DNA from: Acetobacteraceae bacterium
Lineage (GTDB): Bacteria; Pseudomonadota; Alphaproteobacteria; Acetobacterales; Acetobacteraceae
DNA: 54,247 bases
Reading direction: 5' to 3'
Assembly: GCA_020848935.1 (NCBI GenBank)
Contig: JADLHF010000269.1
Coordinates: 1-54,247, forward strand
Part shown: positions 9,843 to 17,162 of the stretch, piece after piece
How the letters are laid out: the number at the start of each line of letters is the position of its first letter
How positions within the stretch are numbered: position 1 is the stretch's first letter
Translations under genes and position numbers: made by a program
Notes under the pieces: generated by a model
The model's database searches: none
What the model was told of the DNA's origin: nothing
The model's input: the letters and a program-made list of their open reading frames with translations, nothing else

Positions 9843-11153
9843 CTACTTGCCTATGCAGAACTGGCGGAAGACCGAATCGAGAATATCCTCAACCCCCACC
9901 CTGCCGGTGATCCGCCCCAATGCCCGCAGGGCGAGGCGCAGATCCTCGGCGCGCAGTTCAGGATAGGGCATGGCGCAGGCCTGGGCCAGTCGTTCGGCGG
10001 CCTCCGACAAGGCGGCGCGATGGCGTGCGCGGGTCAGGGGCGGCGGGCCTTCGGCCTGGGTCAGCGCGATGGCGTGGCTGGAAAGGCAGGCGAGCAGCGC
10101 GGTCATGCCGAGACCGGACCGGGCACTGACCCGCAGCCGCCCGGGCAGTTCCGGCGTTTGCGGGTCCAGCAGGTCGGCCTTGGTGGTCACGCGGATGGTC
10201 AGCGTGTGGCCGGTGGCGTCGGGTGGCGGGGGCTCGGTCGGACTTTCCAGCAGGATCACCGCATCGGCCGCCGCGGCCCGGTCACGGGCCCGCCGGACCC
10301 CTTCGGCCTCGATATCGTCGGCCGCCTCGCGCAGTCCGGCGGTATCCAGCAGGGTGACCGGCACGCCGCCGAGGTCGATCCGCGCCTCCAGCACGTCACG
10401 CGTGGTGCCGGGCAGAGGGGACACTATGGCGATATCCCGCTGGGCCAGCGCGTTCACCAGGGTTGATTTGCCAACATTCGGTGCGCCCAGCACGGCAAAG
10501 ACCAAGCCTTCGCGCAGGCGCTCGCCGCGGCGGTCATCATCCAGCTGCGCGCGCATCTCGCCCAGCAGCTGGCGCATCGCCGCCTCCAACGCTGCCTCCA
10601 CCTCGAACGGCAGGTCCTCGTCGGGGAAATCGATCAGCGCCTCCTGCTGTGCCAGTAGCATGGTCAGTGTAGTGGCCCACCCGCCCAACAGAGCACCCAG
10701 GCTGCCGTCCATCTGGCGCAGTGCCTGGCGCCGCTGGGCGGTCGTTTCCGCATCCACCAGATCCGCGATCGCCTCCGCCTCGGTCAGGTCCAGGCGGCCG
10801 TTGAGGAAGGCGCGGCGACTGAACTCGCCGGGCTCCGCAGGACGCAGGCCGAGCGCCACCAGGGAGGCGGCGACATCGCGCAACACCGCCGGCCCGCCAT
10901 GCAGATGGAGTTCGGCGGCGTCTTCGCCGGTGAAGCTACCGGGTCCGGGGAACCATAGTACGATGGCGCGGTCCATCACGTATTCAGAACATTCCATTAT
11001 CGAACGCAACGACGCGCGCCGAGGCTCCGGCCGCTTGCCGCACAGCCGCTCCAGCACCCCGCCGCTGCCGGGTCCGCTGATCCGCAGCACTGCGATTGCC
11101 GCCCGTCCGGCGCCCGAGGCTACCGCGAAGATGGTGTCGCCGGTTCCTGCCAT
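9843..11153 (-). CDS. mnmE: tRNA modification GTPase MnmE (TrmE)
   Basis: GTPase that works with MnmG on wobble uridine modification. 436 residues. The N-terminal folate-binding domain contains [22 protein letters not shown] and the conserved ELHLHGG. The central G domain has G1 [10 protein letters not shown]3 DTAGLR and G4 TKAD. The C-terminus ends in FRQFCIGK, containing the invariant Cys of the C-[IL]GK motif. It lies 31 nt downstream of the ferredoxin gene and upstream of mnmG on the same strand. Confidence 0.97.
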   Translation of the reverse strand: MAGTGDTIFAVASGAGRAAIAVLRISGPGSGGVLERLCGKRPEPRRASLRSIMECSEYVMDRAIVLWFPGPGSFTGEDAAELHLHGGPAVLRDVAASLVALGLRPAEPGEFSRRAFLNGRLDLTEAEAIADLVDAETTAQRRQALRQMDGSLGALLGGWATTLTMLLAQQEALIDFPDEDLPFEVEAALEAAMRQLLGEMRAQLDDDRRGERLREGLVFAVLGAPNVGKSTLVNALAQRDIAIVSPLPGTTRDVLEARIDLGGVPVTLLDTAGLREAADDIEAEGVRRARDRAAAADAVILLESPTEPPPPDATGHTLTIRVTTKADLLDPQTPELPGRLRVSARSGLGMTALLACLSSHAIALTQAEGPPPLTRARHRAALSEAAERLAQACAMPYPELRAEDLRLALRALGRITGRVGVEDILDSVFRQFCIGK

Positions 11154-11184
11154 CGCCCGCTTCAGGTCCCAGCCGGTAAAGCCG

Positions 11185-11547
11185 TCATTCCGATGCGGGC
11201 AACATCAGCTCCGCCACCCGCCCGCCATCGCGCACATGGCGCTCCAGCACCGCATCGACATCCGCGATGGTGGCGACTTTATACCACACCCCCTCGGGAT
11301 AAACCACCATGCAGGGCCCCAGTTCGCAGCGGTCCAGGCAGCCTGCCAGGTTCACCCGCACCTTCTTCAGCCCCATCTGCCGCGCCCGCGCCTTCATGTG
11401 GTCGCGCAGCTTCTCCGAGCCGGCGGCGGCGCAGGAACCGCGCGGATGACCGTCCTGGCGGCGATTGCAGCAGACGAAGATATGGGCGTGATAGAATAGC
11501 GGCGGGTCCACCGGGGGATCGATGCGTTGAGTGTCGGCGTGGGGCAT
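11185..11547 (-). CDS. Thioredoxin-like [2Fe-2S] ferredoxin
   Basis: Small 120-residue iron-sulfur protein, starting MPHADTQRIDPP, chosen because of a GGAG ribosome-binding site; a much longer open frame upstream overlaps ogt antisense and lacks homology. It shows the shethna-type/thioredoxin-like ferredoxin pattern: CCNRR, a Cys 12-13 residues later (GSC), then AGCLDRCELGP with the C-x3-C pair, and VYPEGVWY. Typical (2Fe-2S) ferredoxin domain proteins of this kind are cytoplasmic and of undefined partner. It is likely the first gene of the mnmE-parB operon. Confidence 0.9.
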   Translation of the reverse strand: MPHADTQRIDPPVDPPLFYHAHIFVCCNRRQDGHPRGSCAAAGSEKLRDHMKARARQMGLKKVRVNLAGCLDRCELGPCMVVYPEGVWYKVATIADVDAVLERHVRDGGRVAELMLPASE

Positions 11548-11803
11548 GGTGACTCTCCATCGCGGGCCGCCGCGTGGCAGCGTCGCCGCTCCTATCCGCG
11601 AAGCTGCGCCGACATGCAAGGACAAGCCGATGCGGCTTTGCTTGACAGCGGCCGGGCATGGGTGCCATCGGTCTGGCGTTGCATGGTTGGCGCGGGCGAG
11701 GCGGCCAGCGCCCGCGATCATGCTTTCGAGCCAAAGGCCGCTGCGGTGGCGGCCCCACCGCAAGCGCGGATCACGCTCCCGCCCGCCGCCGGAATCAGCA
11801 CCT

Positions 11804-12334
11804 GTGCCCCAGCAACTGTCCCTGCACTCGCCCGTTGGCGACCTGACCATCTCCGGGGATGGGGGGGCGATCGTGGCCATCGATTGGGGTTGGGTGGAAG
11901 AGCAAACCCCGACCCTGCTGCTGCTGGCAGCCCGCGACCAGCTGCACGCGTATTTCGATGGCAAGCGCCTGGCGTTTGACCTGCCGCTGGCCCCCGCCGG
12001 CACCGCCTATCAGCGCCGAGTCTGGCAGGCGCTGTGCGAAATTCCGCCCGGCAGCACCCGTACCTATGCCGATATCGCCCGCGCGGTGGGCGGCAGCCCG
12101 CGTTCCGTTGGCGGGGCGAACGGCCGCAACCCGATCCCGATCGTCATCCCCTGCCATCGCGTGGTGGCCACCACCGGAATTGGCGGCTATTCCGGCGGCG
12201 ACGGCCTGCCGACCAAGCAGTGGCTGCTGGCGCTGGAAGGTGTTCCGGCCACCGCGGACGACCTGTTCACCCCGCGCACCCGGTCCCAGGCGCCAGTGCC
12301 CCATTCCACCACAGCATCACGGAATCCCACATGA
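11804..12334 (+). CDS. ogt: Methylated-DNA--protein-cysteine methyltransferase
   Basis: Suicidal repair protein that moves the methyl group from O6-methylguanine to its own Cys. The motif IPCHRVV, with the acceptor Cys, and the helix-turn-helix region VWQALCEIPPGSTRTYADIA are complete. With the GTG start used here (VPQQLSLHSPVGDLTIS) it is 176 residues, normal for Ogt-type proteins. An ATG at 11720 would give 28 extra Arg/Pro-rich residues. The stop overlaps the start of the oxidoreductase gene (ATGA). No AdaA-like DNA-binding domain is fused. Confidence 0.88.
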   Translation: MPQQLSLHSPVGDLTISGDGGAIVAIDWGWVEEQTPTLLLLAARDQLHAYFDGKRLAFDLPLAPAGTAYQRRVWQALCEIPPGSTRTYADIARAVGGSPRSVGGANGRNPIPIVIPCHRVVATTGIGGYSGGDGLPTKQWLLALEGVPATADDLFTPRTRSQAPVPHSTTASRNPT

Positions 12335-13302
12335 CCCATGCCATTCGCATCCATGCCAACGGCGGCCCCGAGGTGATGCAGTGGGAGGATGTGCCCACCC
12401 CCGAACCCGGACCCGGCGAGGCACTGGTCCGCCACGAGGCGGTCGGGCTCAACTATATCGACGTGTATTTCCGCACCGGGCTGTATAAGGCGCCGTTGCC
12501 CTCCACCCCTGGCATGGAGGCGGCCGGCGTGGTGGTGGCCGTGGGCAGCGGGGTGAGCGAGGTGAAGCCGGGTGACCGGGTGGCCTATGCCGGCGGGCCG
12601 ATCGGCGCCTATGCTACCGAGCGGGCGATCGCGGCCGATCGCCTGGTGGTGCTGCCGGACGGGATCGACGCCAAGACCGGGGCGGCAATGATGCTCCAGG
12701 GCATGACCGCGCAATATCTGCTGCGCCGCACCTATGCGGTGAAGGCCGGCGATACCATCGTGGTGCATGCCGCCGCCGGCGGGGTCGGGCTGATCCTGTG
12801 CCAATGGGCGAAGCATCTCGGCGCCACGGTGATCGGCGTGGTCTCCACCCCGGCCAAGGCCGAGCTGGCCCGGGCCCACGGCGCCGCGCACACGGTCGTC
12901 GGCCACGCCGACCTGGCGGCGCAGGTCAAGCGCATCACCGGCGGCGCGATGGTCCCGGTGGTCTATGACAGTGTCGGCCGCGACACCTTCGCCACCAGCC
13001 TGGATTGCCTGGCTCCGCTGGGGCTGATGGTCAGCTATGGCAATGCCTCGGGTCCCGTGGCGCCGGTCGATATCGGCATCCTGGCCGCCAAGGGCAGCCT
13101 GTTCCTGACCCGCCCGACGCTGGCCACCTATACCAGCAAGCGCGCCGACCTGGAGGCGACCGCACGCGATCTGTTCGCGGTGGTGGGGCAGGGCGCGGTG
13201 AAGATCCGCGTCAACCAGACCTTCCCCCTCGCCGATGCCGCCGCCGCGCACACGGCGCTGGAGGCGCGCCAGACCACCGGCAGCACCGTGCTGCTGCCCT
13301 GA
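12331..13302 (+). CDS. qorA: NADPH:quinone oxidoreductase (zeta-crystallin type)
   Basis: Medium-chain dehydrogenase/reductase of 323 residues without the structural zinc lobe. Signature segments are AVGLNYIDVYFRTGLY, PGMEAAGVV, and the NADPH-binding VHAAAGGVGLILCQWAK. This group reduces quinones by one electron or acts on small enones. It overlaps ogt by 4 nt, suggesting translation coupling. Its 3' end is 4 nt from the end of the convergent hydrolase gene. Confidence 0.92.
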   Translation: MTHAIRIHANGGPEVMQWEDVPTPEPGPGEALVRHEAVGLNYIDVYFRTGLYKAPLPSTPGMEAAGVVVAVGSGVSEVKPGDRVAYAGGPIGAYATERAIAADRLVVLPDGIDAKTGAAMMLQGMTAQYLLRRTYAVKAGDTIVVHAAAGGVGLILCQWAKHLGATVIGVVSTPAKAELARAHGAAHTVVGHADLAAQVKRITGGAMVPVVYDSVGRDTFATSLDCLAPLGLMVSYGNASGPVAPVDIGILAAKGSLFLTRPTLATYTSKRADLEATARDLFAVVGQGAVKIRVNQTFPLADAAAAHTALEARQTTGSTVLLP

Positions 13303-13306
13303 CAGT

Positions 13307-14107
13307 TCACGGCGCGGGCAGCAGCGCCCGCGCCGTGGCCACCATCGCCGAGCCGGGGTTTTGCAGCTCTTCCACAATCGAGAAATGATGCAGGCCAGGC
13401 AGGCTGGTCCAGCCACCGCCCCAGGCCTGGGCGATCGTGCGGGACTGGCGGGTGTACTCCACCCCCTCCTCGCCGCCGACATAGGCGTGGATGCGCCCGC
13501 GGGGCAGCGGCAGCAGCACCGGCGATAGGCGCCGCGCCTCCGCCACGTCCAGCCCCAGGGCATCATTGACCGTCGTATGGATCAGCGGCTCCAGGTCGAA
13601 CAACCCGCTGATCGGCATGCAAGCTGGAACCAGGTCGGAGGGAGCGCCCCGCGCCGCCCAGTCGGTGGCCATCAACATGGCGGCTAGATGCCCGCCGGCA
13701 GAGTGGCCGGTGACCAGGAACCGCCCACCCAACCGCCGGTGGAGGAACGCAACCGCGTCGCGCACCTGTTCCACCAGCGCAGCCAGGCTGACCTGCGGGC
13801 ACAAATCATAGGATGGTATCGCCACGGTCACGCCATGGGCCAACAACCCCTGCGCGAGATGACTGAAGGCATGCCGATGAGAACGTTGCCAGTAGCCGCC
13901 ATGCACAAAGACGACCACTGGCCCGCCTGGCGCCGGCCCTGGCCGGAACAGGTCCAGCGCCTGGCGCTCGCCGGGGCCGTACGGAATGGACAACTCGCCA
14001 AATGGATGGCTGGCGCGGAAGAATGCCGCCTCGGTCAGCCACCGCTCGGCAATCGCGGGATAGCCGGGCACCTTGGCACCGTTGTCGTATTCCGCCTGGT
14101 AATCCAT
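13307..14107 (-). CDS. Alpha/beta hydrolase, kynurenine-formamidase-like esterase
   Basis: Predicted 266-residue cytoplasmic hydrolase. VVVFVHGGYWQRSHR carries the HGGYW oxyanion signature, GHSAGGHLAAML the nucleophile elbow, and GLHHFSIVEEL the catalytic His near the C-terminus. This pattern is typical of the arylformamidase/BD-FAE-like group, but no other kynurenine-pathway gene is nearby, so the substrate is open. Monocistronic by appearance; an AT-rich repeat doublet lies upstream, between it and cheR. Confidence 0.82.
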   Translation of the reverse strand: MDYQAEYDNGAKVPGYPAIAERWLTEAAFFRASHPFGELSIPYGPGERQALDLFRPGPAPGGPVVVFVHGGYWQRSHRHAFSHLAQGLLAHGVTVAIPSYDLCPQVSLAALVEQVRDAVAFLHRRLGGRFLVTGHSAGGHLAAMLMATDWAARGAPSDLVPACMPISGLFDLEPLIHTTVNDALGLDVAEARRLSPVLLPLPRGRIHAYVGGEEGVEYTRQSRTIAQAWGGGWTSLPGLHHFSIVEELQNPGSAMVATARALLPAP

Positions 14108-14152
14108 CCCGCCGCCCTCTATTGCTGTGGGATGCTATGCGCTTATGGCACG

Positions 14153-14290
14153 AGGAAAGGAAGGTCTTCTTTTTCTGAAGAAAAAGAAGCGAAAAGATTT
14201 TTTATTCATTAAGACTTCGCCCTGCCGTCCAGAGTATCTCTAAACGAATAAAAGGTTTTTGGTTCTTTTTTCAAAAAAGAACACCTTGCT
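14153..14290. repeat. Inverted-repeat doublet, copy 2 (B hairpin then A hairpin)
   Basis: Left unit: outer arm GGAAAGGAAGGT, B hairpin at 14166-14189 (CTTCTTTTTC, loop TGAA, GAAAAAGAAG), inner arm with TTTTATTCATT. Right unit inverted: inner arm ACGAATAAAAGG, A hairpin at 14262-14282, outer arm ACCTT. The outer arms AAGGT and ACCTT are complementary, as are the inner arms. It fills most of the 201-nt gap between the 3' end of cheR and the 5' end of the hydrolase gene. Confidence 0.9.
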
Positions 14291-14308
14291 GATGCCTCCC
14301 GCCCAACC

Positions 14309-15157
14309 TCAGCGGCCAGCCGCGGCCAGGACCGGGCGCGCCGGTGCGCGGGCCACTTCGTACACGCCTCGATTGTCGGCCACGATATCGAAGCAATCCG
14401 TGATGCCCAGGACGGTTTCGGCGCCGCCCAGGTACAGCAGCCCATCGGCCGGCATTTGCCGGGCGATCGAGTCGAGCACACGGGTTTTGGTCGGCCGGTC
14501 GAAGTAGATCAGCACGTTGCGGCAGAACACCACGTCGAACTGGCCGAGCGGACGGGGGTCGGCCAGCAGGTTCCATTCGCGGAAGCTGACCATGGCGCGG
14601 ATGGCGTCGTTCAGTCGCCAGTTCGGGCCATCCTTGCGGAAATGCTTGACCAGGTTCTGCATCGGCAGGCCGCGCTGCACCTCGAACTGGCTGTACAGCC
14701 CCTCCTGCGCCCGCAGCACCTGCTCGCGGCTGAGATCGGTGCCGAGGATCTCAACCTGCCGTCCGGCCAGGGCGTGGCGCATATCAGCCACGATCATGGC
14801 CAGCGAATAGGCCTCCTGCCCTGAACTGGACGCCGCCGACCAGATGCGCAGCTTGGCGCCGGCCGGGCGGCTGGCGTGCAGGCGCGGCAGGGCAAAGGTG
14901 CGGAAATGGACGAATGGGCGCTCGTCGCGGAAGAAGAAGCTTTCGTTGGTGGTCATCGCCTCGATCACCTGGCGGGTGAGCTCGGCACTGCCGGGCGCTT
15001 GCAGCCGCGCCGCCATCCCGTCCAGATCGGCAATTCCCTGCCGCTGCATGATGCCGCCCAGCCGGGTTTCCAGCAGGTACTGCTTTTCCGGCCCGATCAC
15101 CAGGCCGGATCCGCGTTGCAACACGGCGGCGAAGATGTCGAAGCTGCGCGGCGTCAT
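14309..15157 (-). CDS. cheR: Chemotaxis protein methyltransferase CheR
   Basis: SAM-dependent methyltransferase that adds methyl groups to receptor glutamates. 282 residues from MTPRSFDIFAAV; its ATG overlaps the cheB stop. The N-terminal helical domain is followed by TTNESFFFRD, the SAM site LRIWSAASSSGQEAYSLAM and FDVVFCRNVLIYFD. It is the last gene of the che operon, and its 3' end is about 20 nt from a repeat doublet. Confidence 0.96.
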   Translation of the reverse strand: MTPRSFDIFAAVLQRGSGLVIGPEKQYLLETRLGGIMQRQGIADLDGMAARLQAPGSAELTRQVIEAMTTNESFFFRDERPFVHFRTFALPRLHASRPAGAKLRIWSAASSSGQEAYSLAMIVADMRHALAGRQVEILGTDLSREQVLRAQEGLYSQFEVQRGLPMQNLVKHFRKDGPNWRLNDAIRAMVSFREWNLLADPRPLGQFDVVFCRNVLIYFDRPTKTRVLDSIARQMPADGLLYLGGAETVLGITDCFDIVADNRGVYEVARAPARPVLAAAGR

Positions 15158-16266
15158 GGGCGGGCCATCCGGATAATGTCGAGCACGCGCCGTGCGATCG
15201 CCGGCAGCGGCAGGATCTGGCTGCACAGCCCGGCCTGGGCCACCGCGCCGGGCATGCCCCACACCACGCTGGTCGCCTCGTCCTGGGCGATCACCCCGCC
15301 ACCGGCGGCAACCAGCTGGCGAGCCCCGGCCAGGCCGTCATGCCCCATGCCGGTCAGCATCACCACCAGGACCCGCCCGCCACAGGCCTGGGTAGCGCTA
15401 CGCAGCATCGGATCGACCGAAGGGCGGCAGAAATTCTCCGCCGGCCCGCTCGACAGGCGGGCGCGCAACGCGCCTGGTGCGCCCTCGACCAGCAAGTGCC
15501 GGTCGCCGGGGGCAAGATAGGCACGACCTGGCTCCAGGGCCTCGCCGTCGCGCGCCTCGGTACAGGGGGCGGCACCGATGCGATTGAGGTGCTCGGCCAG
15601 GATCGGCGTGAAGGTGGCGGGCATGTGCTGCGTCAGCACCAGCGGCACCGGCAATTGCGCGCCCAGCCCCTGGATCAGGGTGAACAGCGCCTGCGGTCCG
15701 CCGGTGGAGCTGCCCACCGCCAGCAGCAGCGGCGCGCGCGCCGGCGCGGGGCGAAGGGCTGTCGGGGCGGACGGGCTTGGCGTGCCGGCACGCTGCTGCC
15801 GGCGCACCCGCGCCAGGCCCTTGATCTTGGCCAGCAGGTCGGTGCGAAAACTGTCATCGGCGATCTGCGCGGCACCAGGCTTGGCAACATAGTCGGCCGC
15901 CCCCAGGCGCAGGGCGCGCAGTGCGATATCGGCGCCACGGGTGGTCAAGGTGCTGGCCATCAGCACCCGCACCCCGCCATCGGCGGCCAGGATCAGCGGC
16001 AGGGCGGTCAACCCGTCCATCACCGGCATCTCGATGTCCAGCACCACCACGTCCACCGGCGTGCCCGCAGCGGCCAGCCGCGTCACCTCGTCGACCGCCT
16101 GACGCCCGTTGCCGGCGCGGGCCACCACCTGGATCTGGGGGTCGGCCTCCAGCATCCGCGCAATGGCGCCGCGGATCACCAGCGAGTCGTCGCACAGCAT
16201 CACCCGGGCCGCGGCCACCGCCGGCGCGCGCGCCGCCCCCCCGGGAGCTTGCGCCAGCGCGCTCAC
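15154..16266 (-). CDS. cheB: Chemotaxis protein-glutamate methylesterase CheB
   Basis: 370 residues. N-terminal receiver domain (residues about 20-140) with phospho-acceptor Asp in VVVLDIEMPVMDG. The linker is Pro/Ala-rich. The C-terminal methylesterase has the catalytic Ser in AVGSSTGGPQA, His in TQHMP and Asp in LTGMGHDG. It removes methyl groups from receptors, opposing CheR, and probably deamidates glutamines because no cheD is seen here. Start overlaps the cheY stop by ATGA, and its stop overlaps the cheR start. Confidence 0.97.
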   Translation of the reverse strand: MSALAQAPGGAARAPAVAAARVMLCDDSLVIRGAIARMLEADPQIQVVARAGNGRQAVDEVTRLAAAGTPVDVVVLDIEMPVMDGLTALPLILAADGGVRVLMASTLTTRGADIALRALRLGAADYVAKPGAAQIADDSFRTDLLAKIKGLARVRRQQRAGTPSPSAPTALRPAPARAPLLLAVGSSTGGPQALFTLIQGLGAQLPVPLVLTQHMPATFTPILAEHLNRIGAAPCTEARDGEALEPGRAYLAPGDRHLLVEGAPGALRARLSSGPAENFCRPSVDPMLRSATQACGGRVLVVMLTGMGHDGLAGARQLVAAGGGVIAQDEATSVVWGMPGAVAQAGLCSQILPLPAIARRVLDIIRMARP

Positions 16267-16628
16267 GCCAGGCCGACTTGCGCGAACTTGCCCATCAGGA
16301 TGTCGGAATCAAACGGCTTCATGATATATTCCTGCGCCCCGTGCTCGATCGCCTGTTCGATGAAGGAGATGTCGTTTTCCGTGGTGCAGAACAGCACCGG
16401 CGGATTGTCGGGCCCGAACTCCCGCCGCAGCGCCTTCAGGAACTCGATGCCGTTCATCACCGGCATGTTCCAGTCCAGCAGCACCCCGTCCGGCATCCGG
16501 CGGCGGCAGGCATCCAGCGCTTCCTGCCCGTCCTGCGCTTCCTCCACGGTGAAGCCGTGACCCTCCAGGATGCGGCGCGCCACCTTGCGCACCACGCGGC
16601 TGTCATCGACCACCAGGCATGTCGGCAT
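16263..16628 (-). CDS. cheY: Single-domain response regulator CheY
   Basis: A 121-residue receiver domain. Acidic pair VDDS, phospho-acceptor Asp in VLLDWNMPVMNG, conserved Thr in FCTTEND and Lys in IMKPFD are all present. In this place it should accept phosphate from CheA and act on the flagellar switch or another output. The ATG shares a base with the cheW stop (TGATG). Confidence 0.95.
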   Translation of the reverse strand: MPTCLVVDDSRVVRKVARRILEGHGFTVEEAQDGQEALDACRRRMPDGVLLDWNMPVMNGIEFLKALRREFGPDNPPVLFCTTENDISFIEQAIEHGAQEYIMKPFDSDILMGKFAQVGLA

Positions 16629-17146
16629 CACGTCCTCCCGTGCGGCGCGGGGCCAAGCGCCAGCAGGCGGGCGACATCCAGCACCACCAGCAACCGGTCC
16701 TGCAGGCGGTAGATGCCTGCGCTGAATTCCGACCATTGCGGCGGCAGGGTCGGCGGATTGGATTCGAAGGCGGCTTCCCGCAGCGTCATCACCTCGCTGA
16801 CCTGGTCCACCAGCAGCGCGTAAAGTTCCCCGCCCTGCTCTGCCACCACCGACATCGGCACGCTGCCGGGTGCCGCGTCAGGCAAGCCGAGACGGCGGCG
16901 CAGGTCGATGGCGGTCACGATGCGCCCGCGCAGGTTCAGGCTGCCGGCGATCTCGCGCGCGGCCAGGGGAATGCGGGTGATCGCCTGTGCGCCCAGGATG
17001 TCGCGCACCCCCAGCACCGGAATGCCGCAAAGCTGGTCGGCGACCGTCAGGGTGACGAAGGTGGCTTGGCCGTCGCGCCCGTCATCGCCGGTGAGTGCGC
17101 CGCGGCCAGGTGGCGAGGCGGCGCGGTCCAGGACTGTGGTGTTCAT
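16628..17146 (-). CDS. cheW: Chemotaxis coupling protein CheW
   Basis: Adaptor joining receptors to CheA. 172 residues from MNTTVLDRAASP, which has a GGAGAG ribosome-binding site; about 30 residues of flexible N-terminus precede the CheW fold. Fold markers are FVTLTVADQLCGIPVLGVRDI, IAGSLNLRGRIVTAIDLRRRLG and LLVDQVSEVM. It lies 16 nt after cheA. Confidence 0.95.
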   Translation of the reverse strand: MNTTVLDRAASPPGRGALTGDDGRDGQATFVTLTVADQLCGIPVLGVRDILGAQAITRIPLAAREIAGSLNLRGRIVTAIDLRRRLGLPDAAPGSVPMSVVAEQGGELYALLVDQVSEVMTLREAAFESNPPTLPPQWSEFSAGIYRLQDRLLVVLDVARLLALGPAPHGRT

Positions 17147-17162
17147 GGGATCTCTCCAGGGA